Shown here: in pieces, positions 8,245 to 15,545 of the stretch | Numbering within the stretch: the first letter of the stretch is position 1 | Layout of the letters: every line of letters starts with the position of its first letter | Assembly (NCBI GenBank): GCA_903844155.1 | Contig: CAIMSU010000320.1 | Span: forward strand, 1 to 34,866 | Source of the DNA: an uncultured Pseudomonadota bacterium | Lineage (GTDB): Bacteria; Myxococcota_A; UBA796; SXON01 | DNA length: 34,866 bases | Reading direction: 5' to 3' | Translations under genes and position numbers: made by a program | Notes under the pieces: model-generated | Databases searched by the model: none | What the model saw: the letters and a program-made list of their open reading frames with translations, nothing else | Told to the model about the DNA's origin: nothing

Positions 8245-9053
8245 TAGTCCCCACCGAGCGCGGGCGGCGCCAGCAACGGCTCGTAGAACGCTGCTTTCTC
8301 CTTCCGATACGCCCCCATCTCCCCACCCTCGTGCCGACGGCGGATCGCGTTCAGCTCCCCGACCAGCTCGGGCGATCCGCGCAGGAGTTCCCGCAGCCGG
8401 ACGAAAAAATCCTCCGGACCATCCGCCACTACGAGCTGAATCCCCAGGGGTGGTTCGGCCGAATCGTCCGTGAAGCTCGCGTAGGTCGGGGTGTGCGTGG
8501 ACCCCACGTTGCGCGCGAAGGTGGCTGCGAGTGCGGCGTCGGCGTGAGCGAAGGCGTCGGACCGGACGCGGACGCAGATGTCGAGGTCCCCCTTGGTGAG
8601 GGAGCCGGGAATCGACGTCGCACCGACGTGCTCGATGATGGCACCGGGGACGAGCCCGGCGATGAGCCCCTGCCAACGCCCGAAAGCGGCCTCGGCCAGC
8701 GGTGCGGCCTGGCCAAACGCGACGAAGCGGACGCGCTCGACAGGCGCCGGCACAGGTTCGTAGGGGCGCCCTGAAGGGGACGACCGCGCCTCCCGCTTCT
8801 GGCCCCGCGCCCGCGCTTTCATGGCCTCGCGCTCCCGGGTGCGCGGGGGGCCAGCAGGCACCAACGACTGGCGCACGAGGCGTTCCGTCGCCGCCGCGAT
8901 CTCGGCCACCGCGGCGTCAAAGGCGGCGGCGTTCGCCCGCGAGGGCTTCGTCGCTCCAGACACCTTCCGAACATATTGCAGGGCTACCGCCCGGATCTCG
9001 TCGTCGGTGGTCGGCGGTTCAAAGTGGGCGAGGACGCGGATGTTTCGGCACAT
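8244..9053 (-). CDS. DUF2277 - GrpB/UPF0157 nucleotidyltransferase-like fusion
   Basis: 269 residues with two parts. Residues 1-65 match DUF2277: MCRNIRVLAHFEPPTTDDEI, then RAVALQYVRKVSGATKPS, a small domain usually encoded alone. A basic linker at about 68-100 is rich in Arg, Lys and Ala. Residues 105-265 match the GrpB/UPF0157 family, a nucleotidyltransferase-fold group: EHVGATSIPGSLTKGDLDIC (141-160), with Asp157 and Asp159 at the place of the catalytic acidic pair, and the C-terminal GAYRKEKAAFYEPLL. No signal peptide, so cytoplasmic. The ATG at 9053 has a TAGATT box six bases upstream. Its TAG overlaps the GTG of the next gene, so the two are coupled. Confidence 0.8.
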   Translation of the reverse strand: MCRNIRVLAHFEPPTTDDEIRAVALQYVRKVSGATKPSRANAAAFDAAVAEIAAATERLVRQSLVPAGPPRTREREAMKARARGQKREARSSPSGRPYEPVPAPVERVRFVAFGQAAPLAEAAFGRWQGLIAGLVPGAIIEHVGATSIPGSLTKGDLDICVRVRSDAFAHADAALAATFARNVGSTHTPTYASFTDDSAEPPLGIQLVVADGPEDFFVRLRELLRGSPELVGELNAIRRRHEGGEMGAYRKEKAAFYEPLLAPPALGGD

Positions 9054-9059
9054 CCGGAG

Positions 9060-9065
9060 AATCTA
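9060..9065 (-). promoter_or_regulatory. Leaderless-type -10 box for the DUF2277-GrpB gene
   Basis: On the minus strand TAGATT is followed by six bases and then the ATG. TANNNT at this distance is the usual arrangement of a promoter giving a leaderless transcript. No convincing -35 element is seen. Confidence 0.4.
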
Positions 9066-9120
9066 AGCGGTCGGCGTTACGGGTCTGCCCGTCGGCACCG
9101 CGCCGTCCGGAGCCGTCTGC

Positions 9121-10155
9121 ATGCTCGTCCTTCCGCTGATTGTCCTGCTCGGCTGCGGCGACCACGGTGCGGAGCCCGGAACCTCCGCGCCACCCGCGAT
9201 CGCTCCTCTGGCTCCGTCAGGCGCGGCACACCCCTCGGCAAGCCCGCCCGACGTGAAGGTCCCGACCGTCACGCCGACCGCCACCGTGACCAACCCGGCC
9301 AACGGGGATCAGCTCGCCGTCTACGTCTACACACCGCCGACGGGCACCGCGCCCTGGCCGGCGCTCGTGGTGGCCCCCGGGGGCGTAGAGCCTGCGCTCC
9401 GGAGCCTGCCCAGCAATCGGCAAGGTGCGTACCTGCAGACTGGCTTTGCGCTCGTCCTTTTCGACCCGGACGGTCGGGGCGCGAGCACGGGCACCGAGGA
9501 CCGGGGGGGTGCTGCCTCGCAGAACGGGCTCGCAGCGGTGATCGACTGGGCCGCGCACGACAGCCGTGTTGACCCGGATCGGATGGGCCTGATGAGCCTT
9601 TCGTACGGAATCACCATGGCTTCTGGGGTGCTGGCGAACCACCAGACCCCCATCCGGTTCCTGCTCGACTGGGAGGGACCCGCGAGCCGCGTCTACACCG
9701 CCGCCTGCGGCACTGTCAGCCCCGACCGTCCACGCGCCCCCGGCTGGGGCGAATGCGGCGACGAGGCCTACTGGAGCCAGCGCGAGGCGGTGAACTTCAT
9801 CGGGAGGATCAAGGTGCCGTATCAACGCGTGCAATTTGACCGCGATCACGTGCAGCCAACCCACCAGCATGCGGTCGACATGGTGGCCGCAGCCGAGGCC
9901 GGCGGCGTGCCCTGGGTCCGCATCAACGACGACGAGCCGAACAAGAAGGTCACGACCGAGGCGGACTTCACGCCGCTGCCCAACGCCAGGCCGCAGCCGC
10001 TGGTGCTGGAGCACTATGCGAAGGCGCTCATGGAGATGACCACGGGCAAGCCGGTGGTCGGCGACGAGCCGCCGATGCCGGAGCGGGCGACGGGGGCTGG
10101 GGGGCGGGCGGGTGGACCGGGCGTGAACCCCGGCCGCGGCTCGTCCCGGCCATAG
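9121..10155 (+). CDS. Alpha/beta-hydrolase lipoprotein
   Basis: 344 residues. Lipobox LLGC (Cys12) after a very short signal peptide, then a Pro/Ala/Ser-rich linker. The hydrolase core shows PWPALVVAPGG (first strand and oxyanion region) and the nucleophile elbow SLSYG with Ser161. The late RVQFDRDHVQPTHQHAVDMV is probably the acid/His region. The segment from there to GGVPWVRINDDEP resembles the C-termini of the two lipoproteins at 26734-28011 and 28085-29533, so the three look like paralogs. The C-terminal 35 residues are low-complexity Gly/Pro/Arg. GGAG at 9109-9112 supports the ATG. Substrate unknown; an extracytoplasmic esterase or peptidase role is plausible. Confidence 0.8.
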   Translation: MLVLPLIVLLGCGDHGAEPGTSAPPAIAPLAPSGAAHPSASPPDVKVPTVTPTATVTNPANGDQLAVYVYTPPTGTAPWPALVVAPGGVEPALRSLPSNRQGAYLQTGFALVLFDPDGRGASTGTEDRGGAASQNGLAAVIDWAAHDSRVDPDRMGLMSLSYGITMASGVLANHQTPIRFLLDWEGPASRVYTAACGTVSPDRPRAPGWGECGDEAYWSQREAVNFIGRIKVPYQRVQFDRDHVQPTHQHAVDMVAAAEAGGVPWVRINDDEPNKKVTTEADFTPLPNARPQPLVLEHYAKALMEMTTGKPVVGDEPPMPERATGAGGRAGGPGVNPGRGSSRP

Positions 10156-10160
10156 GCCCG

Positions 10161-10976
10161 TCAGCGAACGCGCTTCGGCTTCTCCTCGTCGCCCTCAGCC
10201 GGAGGCGTGGTCGACGTCGCGCCCGACTTCGCAGCGGCGTCTGCCTTGGCCTTCGCGTCCGCAGCGGCTTTGGCCTTGCTCCCCGGCGAGATGGTGATGT
10301 CCAGCTCCATCTTGGCAAAGTCGCCGTCCGGATCCGTCGCCGTGATCACGATGTGATAGCTGCCGCCCGGCTCCTCTTCGCTTCCGGGGTAGTGAAGCGT
10401 GCCGCTGCTGTCGACGCTCATGCCCTGCGGCGCACCTGAGATCGACCAGGTGAGGTCGCCACCGTCGGGATCGTGGGCTTGAAGGTGGATGTTGTCGAAG
10501 TTGTGGATCTGGTCGGGCTGGGTGTCGATCACCGGCGGAACGCCGATGATGGTGACCTCCACGTGCTGGGGTTCCGAATCCTGGGCGTCATCACGGACCA
10601 TGACGGTGGCGGTGATGACATCGCCTTTGTGCACGTGCGAGGGGGTGAAGGTGTCGGAGTGCTCGCCAAGGTCCTCCTGTCCGTTCACGGCCCAGGTGTA
10701 GTGGTAGGTGAGCCCGATGCCCTCCGGGTCGGACGCCTCGGCCTCGACGTGGATGGCCTGGCCGACGGTCGGGGACTTGGGGCTGACGGCGACCCGCGTC
10801 ACCTTCGGCGGCAGGTTCTCGCCCGGGGTCACCGTCGCGGGCACCGTCGGCGTCGGGATCGGGGCGTCCGGTGGGGGCGCGGCGACGGGAGCGGGCGCTG
10901 CCGGAGGAGGGGGAGTCGCACACCCAACGAGGGCGCCGGCGAGGAGCGAGGCTGCAAGCAGGGTTGCGCGCGACAT
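10161..10976 (-). CDS. PKD/cadherin-like domain lipoprotein with Ala/Lys tail
   Basis: 271 residues from the ATG at 10976, which has GGAG six bases upstream; an ATG 12 bases earlier lacks such a site. Signal peptide with lipobox LVGC (Cys19), then a Pro/Ala linker. Domain one (about 50-140) has the PKD-like pattern SDPEGIGLTYHYTWAVNGQE. Domain two (about 140-230) is a cadherin/putative-Ig type with AHDPDGGDLTWSISGAPQGM and ATDPDGDF. The tail (AKAAADAKAKADAAAKSGAT) has the same composition as the rod of the truncated first gene. It probably has a structural or binding role at the envelope; no catalytic motif. It is divergent from the next gene. Confidence 0.8.
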   Translation of the reverse strand: MSRATLLAASLLAGALVGCATPPPPAAPAPVAAPPPDAPIPTPTVPATVTPGENLPPKVTRVAVSPKSPTVGQAIHVEAEASDPEGIGLTYHYTWAVNGQEDLGEHSDTFTPSHVHKGDVITATVMVRDDAQDSEPQHVEVTIIGVPPVIDTQPDQIHNFDNIHLQAHDPDGGDLTWSISGAPQGMSVDSSGTLHYPGSEEEPGGSYHIVITATDPDGDFAKMELDITISPGSKAKAAADAKAKADAAAKSGATSTTPPAEGDEEKPKRVR

Positions 10977-11007
10977 GGGGGGCTCCATAGACGACGGCGA
11001 GAGAGTG

Positions 11008-11015
11008 AGTATAAA
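11008..11015. promoter_or_regulatory. Overlapping divergent -10 elements
   Basis: The only AT-rich patch between the divergent genes. Read on the minus strand it is TATACT (11008-11013), a good -10 for the PKD lipoprotein gene. On the plus strand TATAAA (11010-11015) lies 12 bases before the ATG at 11028. A weak TTAGGG sits 18 bases upstream of the minus-strand box. The overlap implies that the two directions compete. Confidence 0.5.
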
Positions 11016-11027
11016 CAGCGAGTCGTG

Positions 11028-11576
11028 ATGCCCCTAACCCTCTCCTTCCTCGGCCGATGCGGTGACCGCTGGCGCGTCCGCGTCGACGCTCGCCCCGGCG
11101 CGCGGCCGCGTGGGTTGACGGTGGGGCTGGTCAGCGGACGCGGCCCCCTCGGACCTGCCGTGGTTGGACCGACCGATTTTGAGTCCTGGGTCGCGGAGCT
11201 GCGAGGGCCCTGCCAGCTCCCGGCAGACGCGATCGTGCGCGCCACCATGGCTTCGGACGAGGGGGAGCTGATCGAGGAGACCGTGCCGGCGCACGAGCCC
11301 CGCGGCATCCACAGTTGGCTGCGCGCTGCGCACCGGCTGCCGCTCGCCACCCGCCCCCAGCCGAGCGCCCTTTCGCGGCGGGAAACGCGGGACCTCGCCC
11401 GGGTGTTCGGGTGGCTCGGTTGCGGCGCAGCGGACGTGCCGGCCGAGCCGGTCCGGGCTGCCGAGCCCCTTCCGCATGCGAACGGATGCACCGCTGAGCT
11501 CGCCAGTCTCCTCGCCGAGTTTGACGTGGACGCGGACGATCTTGACCCGGACTTGATCCAGAAGCTACGGCGCTGA
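11028..11576 (+). CDS. Hypothetical protein
   Basis: 182 residues, not recognised. The N-terminus MPLTLSFLGRCGDRWRVRVD suggests a small beta-sheet domain up to about residue 90. It is followed by a His/Pro/Arg-rich stretch, an ETRDLARVFGWLGCG helix, and an acidic C-terminus (AEFDVDADDLDPDLIQKLRR). No signal peptide or membrane helix, so probably cytoplasmic. Codon use is like the neighbours, and an AT-rich promoter patch lies directly upstream, which support it as a real gene. It is divergent from the PKD lipoprotein gene and convergent with the acyltransferase-like gene. Confidence 0.65.
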   Translation: MPLTLSFLGRCGDRWRVRVDARPGARPRGLTVGLVSGRGPLGPAVVGPTDFESWVAELRGPCQLPADAIVRATMASDEGELIEETVPAHEPRGIHSWLRAAHRLPLATRPQPSALSRRETRDLARVFGWLGCGAADVPAEPVRAAEPLPHANGCTAELASLLAEFDVDADDLDPDLIQKLRR

Positions 11577-11608
11577 GGGGCCTCGCTCCCCCGGTCGGCC
11601 CGGCTGAA

Positions 11609-11628
11609 CGGCGCGACGAATCGCGCCG
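11609..11628. terminator. Bidirectional hairpin between convergent genes
   Basis: CGGCGCGA and TCGCGCCG form a perfect 8-bp stem with a CGAA tetraloop. It lies 33 bases after the stop of the hypothetical gene and directly abuts the stop codon of the convergent acyltransferase-like gene. There is no U-tract on either side. Confidence 0.55.
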
Positions 11629-12555
11629 CTACTGGCGCAACCGGCGCTCCACCAATGTCATCGCATAGTGCCCAGGCCGCCGACGCAGGTCATCCTCCAG
11701 CAGCCCCAGCGTGGCCTCCCTGTCGACGGCACCGGGGCCCCCACCCGTCGCCCGACGCCGCGCCACCGCGCTGATCCGCGCCAGGTGCGTCTTGTCGCGC
11801 AGGCGCTCGACCGAGAGCAGCGCGACGGGGTGCGTGGTCGCCAGCGCCCAGGGGAGCGACGCCAGCGGTGTCGGGCGACCGAGGAGCACCCCATGGCGCA
11901 TCTCCCGGAACCCACGATCATCGGCCGCCACGATCGCGAGCCCGCCGCCCTCGACGTGGCGCCGAAGCGCCTCCTCGTCGCCGAGCCAGCGCATCGGCAG
12001 GGTGTCCTCATCCGCGAGCCGCGCCCGGCTCTCGCGCTCATTCAGCCAGCTTCGACGCGCAGAACCCCTCCCCACGGGCGGTAGCCCTCGCAGCCCGTAG
12101 ACCCCCAGCCACCCCGGCTCCCGGCCTCGCGCCACACCCGCCTCGGCCAGCGCCCACGCCGCCATCCGCCGGTTGCCCGCCGAGAGATGCAACAGCAGGC
12201 CCCGCTCGGGCACCTCGCCCTCCACGCGAACCCACGTCCCTGGCGCTCCGCCGCGCACCACGCGCGACAGGACGACGTCTTCGAGCCGCGTTTGCATCCA
12301 CAGGTCCCACGCCTCGCGCGCCGCTGCGTCCGCGGCCCGGGGATTGAGGGCGAAGCTCGCGACCAATTCCTCGACCATCCACGCGGTACGGCCAGGAGAG
12401 AGCGTTGCTTCAAAGTGCCAGCCGATCGCCGCCAGCAGCCGCAGCACCTCGGGCTCGTCCGCCGGAAGCGCCTGCCGAAACACGCCGAAGAAGGCGGTCC
12501 GGGCGAGGTCCAGCGCGAATTGCGCCCGAGGCGCGTGGAGCGTACGCGGGGTCAC
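11629..12555 (-). CDS. LpxL/HtrB-like acyltransferase, altered active site
   Basis: 308 residues. The layout recalls the lysophospholipid/lipid A acyltransferase family: an N-terminal amphipathic region (ARTAFFGVFRQALPA), GLLLHLSAGNRRMAAWALAE (about 119-138) where the family has the catalytic H-x4-D/E within an HFGNWE-like motif, LAIVAADDRGFREM, and a terminal RRPGHYAMTLVERRLRQ matching the usual PEQWLW..RR end. Here the catalytic motif reads HLSAGNRR, with extra spacing and no acidic residue at the expected place, so the reaction may be lost or changed. The start is a GTG at 12555 with no clear ribosome site. No signal peptide is seen; peripheral inner-membrane location is likely. It is divergent from the dehydrogenase gene. 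Confidence 0.55.
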   Translation of the reverse strand: MTPRTLHAPRAQFALDLARTAFFGVFRQALPADEPEVLRLLAAIGWHFEATLSPGRTAWMVEELVASFALNPRAADAAAREAWDLWMQTRLEDVVLSRVVRGGAPGTWVRVEGEVPERGLLLHLSAGNRRMAAWALAEAGVARGREPGWLGVYGLRGLPPVGRGSARRSWLNERESRARLADEDTLPMRWLGDEEALRRHVEGGGLAIVAADDRGFREMRHGVLLGRPTPLASLPWALATTHPVALLSVERLRDKTHLARISAVARRRATGGGPGAVDREATLGLLEDDLRRRPGHYAMTLVERRLRQ

Positions 12556-12638
12556 CGTGGCACCACGGCGCGCCGCCCCTTCCAGAACGCGCGCCGCCAG
12601 CGTTTCTTGATAGTGTGCGCCTCCCCCAAGGTGGCCTC

Positions 12639-13802
12639 ATGGCGACGACGATGACCGCGCTGACGTTTGATCGCGAGCGCGACGGCTGGGAACGATCGAC
12701 CGGCCTCGTGAAGGAGCAGGTCGCGGCCCCGACCCTCTCCGCGCCGGACGAGGTGTTGATCCGCGTGAAGTACGCCGGCTTCTGCGGGTCGGACCGCGGG
12801 ATCTGGTGGCGCAAGGCGTTCGGCGACATGATCCTCGGCAGCCTCGCGGAGGAGCAGAAGACGCGGCGGATCGTCGGCCATGAGCTCTTGGGCGAGGTGG
12901 TGGAGGTGGGAAGCCGCGCGGTGGGCCAGGACGGCACCCAGTATCGCCCCGGCGACGTCGTCTCGACCGAGTCCCACATCATCTGCGGCACCTGCTACCA
13001 GTGCCTCGCGGGCGACGTGCACGTGTGCGCGAAGGACAAGATCATCGGCATCTCCCTCGACGGCTGCTTCGCCGAATACCTGAAACTACCGGCGAAGAGC
13101 CTATGGAAGACGGATCTGTCGAAGATCCGGCCCGAGGTCGCTGCCGTGCAGGAGCCCTTCGGAAACGCCGTCCACGCCTGCCAGGCCACGGACTTGCGCG
13201 GAAAGAGCGTCGCTATCGTCGGCTGCGGCACCATCGGCCTGTTCGCGATCCTCATCGCCCGCGGGATGGGCGCCCGGCAGGTCATCGGCATCGAGGTCGA
13301 CCCCCACCACGCCGACCTCGCGCGCAAGCTCGGCTGCGACGCCGTCCTCACCCCCGGGACCGCCTCGCCCGACCGCCCGTACGCGAGCGATCCGGCGTTG
13401 CGCCAGCAGATTCGCGACCTCACGGGCGGCGTCGGCGTGGACGTCGCGATGGAGATGGCGGGCTTCAACTCGTCGCTCAACAACGCGATCAAGATCACGC
13501 GCCGCGGCGGGCATGTCGTGCTGTTTGGCGTCAAGAACGGCGACGGAATCATCGAGGACCTGCATCGTGTCGTGATGGACGGGCTGCAGCTTCACGGCAT
13601 CGTCGGGCGGCAGATCTTCGCGACCTGGGAGATCACCAAGCGCCTCCTCGAAGATCGCTCCAACGGGATCCAGGACGCCGTGTTCAACACGATCCTGAAC
13701 GGCGGTATCGGCACCATGGTGGACATCCGCGACTGGGAGAAGGACGCGTTTGAGGCCGTCATCCGCCAGCACCCCAAGGCGATCATCCGGTTCGCGGGCT
13801 GA
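12639..13802 (+). CDS. Zinc-dependent medium-chain dehydrogenase (alcohol/threonine/sorbitol type)
   Basis: 387 residues, typical for the MDR family. Catalytic zinc ligands: Cys49 (GFCGSD), His81-Glu82 (GHE) and Glu172 (EPFGNAVHA). All four structural zinc cysteines are present (116, 119, 122, 130; CGTCYQCLAGDVHVC). The Rossmann motif GCGTIG (195-200) ends in strand IGIEVD, whose acidic end suggests NAD rather than NADP. EPFGNA and GHELLGEVVEVG are close to threonine 3-dehydrogenase and related polyol dehydrogenases, so an NAD-linked oxidation of a secondary alcohol is likely; the substrate is open. The start at 12639 has AAGG seven bases upstream. A palindromic repeat follows the stop. Cytoplasmic. 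Confidence 0.9.
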   Translation: MATTMTALTFDRERDGWERSTGLVKEQVAAPTLSAPDEVLIRVKYAGFCGSDRGIWWRKAFGDMILGSLAEEQKTRRIVGHELLGEVVEVGSRAVGQDGTQYRPGDVVSTESHIICGTCYQCLAGDVHVCAKDKIIGISLDGCFAEYLKLPAKSLWKTDLSKIRPEVAAVQEPFGNAVHACQATDLRGKSVAIVGCGTIGLFAILIARGMGARQVIGIEVDPHHADLARKLGCDAVLTPGTASPDRPYASDPALRQQIRDLTGGVGVDVAMEMAGFNSSLNNAIKITRRGGHVVLFGVKNGDGIIEDLHRVVMDGLQLHGIVGRQIFATWEITKRLLEDRSNGIQDAVFNTILNGGIGTMVDIRDWEKDAFEAVIRQHPKAIIRFAG

Positions 13803-13822
13803 CCATGCCTCTCCCAAAACCT

Positions 13823-13884
13823 ATCAAAACCGACGACGTCACTGTTCATACATATCAAAACCGACGACGTCGGTTTTCATACAT
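13823..13884. repeat. 31-bp tandem repeat, two copies
   Basis: Two adjacent 31-bp units (13823-13853 and 13854-13884), each starting TATCAAAACCGACGACGTC and ending TTCATACA, differ at three central positions (ACTG versus GGTT). Both lie between the dehydrogenase stop and slyX. There are no further copies and no spacers. Confidence 0.9.
13854..13882. promoter_or_regulatory. 29-bp palindrome upstream of slyX: terminator or operator
   Basis: The second repeat copy forms an almost perfect dyad. AAAACCGACG and CGTCGGTTTT flank a single A, and outer TAT/ATA arms pair beyond one mismatch. The A4-stem-T4 form fits a bidirectional intrinsic terminator for the dehydrogenase gene. Its position 14 bases before the slyX ATG and its duplication also fit a regulator binding site. 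The first copy has lost the right half of the dyad. Confidence 0.55.
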
Positions 13885-13895
13885 CGGCGGGGCGG

Positions 13896-14102
13896 ATGAG
13901 TGAGGGGCGGATCGAGGACCTGGAGGTCAAGGTCGCGTACCTGGAGCACCAGTTGGCGCAGTTGGACGCGCTCGTGCAGGAGCTGTTCGCCGCGAACGCC
14001 GAGCTTCGGCGGGAGCTGGGGACGATGCGGGAGGTGCGCGAGGAGGGCTCGTTGACGTTCGGGGAAGGCGGGCCGGGGGCGGACAAGCCGCCGCACTACT
14101 GA
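13896..14102 (+). CDS. slyX: SlyX family protein
   Basis: 68 residues, the normal size of SlyX. The N-terminus MSEGRIEDLEVKVAYLEHQL starts a coiled coil that runs to about residue 48 with heptad-spaced Leu/Val. The protein ends in the family's PPHY. SlyX was named from E. coli, where the gene lies next to slyD; its biochemical role is not established. No signal peptide, so cytoplasmic. A GGGGCGG stretch just before the ATG may act as ribosome site. The tandem palindrome directly upstream may regulate it. The kinase gene follows after 19 bases with its own promoter-like box. Confidence 0.85.
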   Translation: MSEGRIEDLEVKVAYLEHQLAQLDALVQELFAANAELRRELGTMREVREEGSLTFGEGGPGADKPPHY

Positions 14103-14109
14103 CAGGCGT

Positions 14110-14115
14110 TACCCT
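14110..14115 (+). promoter_or_regulatory. Leaderless-type -10 box for the kinase gene
   Basis: TACCCT followed by CTCCCC and then the ATG at 14122. No Shine-Dalgarno sequence is present, so a leaderless start is the simplest reading. No clear -35 was found. Confidence 0.4.
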
Positions 14116-14121
14116 CTCCCC

Positions 14122-15528
14122 ATGAGCGAGCGCACCTACTCCGACGACGACGAGCCGGGTTCGTCGCCGGGCGGCTACCCGCCCGTCAACCCCTCGCTCG
14201 TTCCTCCGGAATCCGCGGCGACCCGCGACCGGTACACGTTCGGCCGGGAGCTGGGGCGCGGTGGGATGGGCCGGGTGGTCGAGGCCGTCGATCGGCAATT
14301 CGACCGGACCGTCGCCGTGAAGCTGCTGCTCGGCCGCTCGGCCCAGGCGCGCGCGCGGTTCGATGCGGAGGCGCGGGTGACGGGCCAATTGGAGCACCCC
14401 GCGATCCCGAGCGTCCACGCCCGCGGCGAATTGGACGATGGAACCCCGTTCTACGCGATGCACCTCGCGCACGGGCGCACGCTCGCCGAGGCGTTGGACG
14501 CTGCGCACACCCTCGCCGAGCGCCTCCGCTACCTCCCGGTCCTCGTCCAGGTGGCGCAGGCCCTCGGCTTTGCGCACGAGCGCGGCGTCATCCACCGCGA
14601 CATCAAGCCGCAGAACATCGTCGTCGGCTCGCACGGCCGGGCGTTCCTGCTCGACTGGGGCATCGCGCGCACCTCCCGAGGCATCGGAACCTCGCCGGGA
14701 AGCGGTGAATCGCCCGCTGCCGACGCCCACTACACGTTGCAGGGCAGCGTCATGGGCACGCCAGCGTACATGGCGCCTGAGCAGGCGCGCGGCGACGTCG
14801 CCGAAATGGACTCCCGCACGGACGTTTTCGCCCTTGGCGCCATCCTCTACCACCTGCTCTCCGGGGACTGTCCCTACGCCGGTGACACCGCCGCCGTCGC
14901 CCTCGCCGCCGCCGTCGACGCCCGCTACAAGCCGCTCCCCACCGACGTTCCCGAGGGCCTGCGCGCGATCTGCGCCCGCGCGATGGCCCGGGAGCCCGCC
15001 GACCGCTACGGCGACGCGCTCGAGATGGCCGACGCCCTCGAACACTTCCTGTCGTCAGCCGTCCTCGCCAAGCCCGATGGCCGCGTGGAGGGCTTTGCGC
15101 TCGCTGCGAACGTGGCGACGGGCCTCTTGCTGCTCGTGTTCTCCGGCGGCGTGTGGGCCACCATCCCCGATCTCCATCAACAGGGGGCTGTCGCGTTCGG
15201 CTACGTCACGATGGGGGGCATCTCGGCGGCGATGGCGGCGGTGGAGTGGCGGACGCAGGGGCGATTCCTGCTCGACACGTTGATCCTGGCGTTTGCGGGA
15301 ATCACACTGCTCTTTGGCCTGGCGGGCATCGGGCTCGACCTCGTCTCCACGTTGGCGGGCGTGCTCGCCGTGCAGGCGCAGGACCCAGCGGCGGTGCCCG
15401 CCCAGCTCCTCGAAGGCACCTGGGAGAGCCTCGCCTGCCTGCCCGCGAGCGCGACGATGGCCGCGCTGCAGTTGCTGGCGTGGGGGGTTTTGCGACGGCG
15501 TCGGGAGATGCGGGAGGGGCGGAAGTGA
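14122..15528 (+). CDS. Membrane-anchored Ser/Thr protein kinase
   Basis: 468 residues. A disordered N-terminus (1-36) is followed by a Hanks-type kinase domain (about 38-312): glycine loop GRGGMG (45-50), Lys67 in VAVK, catalytic HRDIKPQN (158-165; Asp160, Asn165), metal motif DWG (178-180) in place of DFG, and activation-segment end GTPAYMAPE (212-220). The essential Lys and both Asp are kept, so it should be active; DWG is a known variant in such kinases. A C-terminal block (about 326-460) holds about four membrane helices with no recognised sensor domain. The catalytic part faces the cytoplasm. Substrate and signal are unknown. The downstream protease gene starts 17 bases after the stop. 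Confidence 0.92.
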   Translation: MSERTYSDDDEPGSSPGGYPPVNPSLVPPESAATRDRYTFGRELGRGGMGRVVEAVDRQFDRTVAVKLLLGRSAQARARFDAEARVTGQLEHPAIPSVHARGELDDGTPFYAMHLAHGRTLAEALDAAHTLAERLRYLPVLVQVAQALGFAHERGVIHRDIKPQNIVVGSHGRAFLLDWGIARTSRGIGTSPGSGESPAADAHYTLQGSVMGTPAYMAPEQARGDVAEMDSRTDVFALGAILYHLLSGDCPYAGDTAAVALAAAVDARYKPLPTDVPEGLRAICARAMAREPADRYGDALEMADALEHFLSSAVLAKPDGRVEGFALAANVATGLLLLVFSGGVWATIPDLHQQGAVAFGYVTMGGISAAMAAVEWRTQGRFLLDTLILAFAGITLLFGLAGIGLDLVSTLAGVLAVQAQDPAAVPAQLLEGTWESLACLPASATMAALQLLAWGVLRRRREMREGRK

Positions 15529-15534
15529 GCGCGA

Positions 15535-15540
15535 TACCCT
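15535..15540 (+). promoter_or_regulatory. Leaderless-type -10 box for the Tat-exported protease gene
   Basis: TACCCT, then five C residues, then the ATG at 15546. It closely repeats the arrangement before the kinase gene. No ribosome site is present. Confidence 0.4.
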
Positions 15541-15545
15541 CCCCC

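Noticed and set aside
8247-8676. Upstream extension of the small PD-(D/E)XK-like frame
   Set aside because: It overlaps the conserved GrpB domain in another frame and reads as Arg-rich low complexity except for the last few residues; kept only as a start-site question.
13823-13884. Possible CRISPR array
   Set aside because: Only two directly adjacent copies, no spacers, no cas genes nearby; it is a tandem palindromic repeat.
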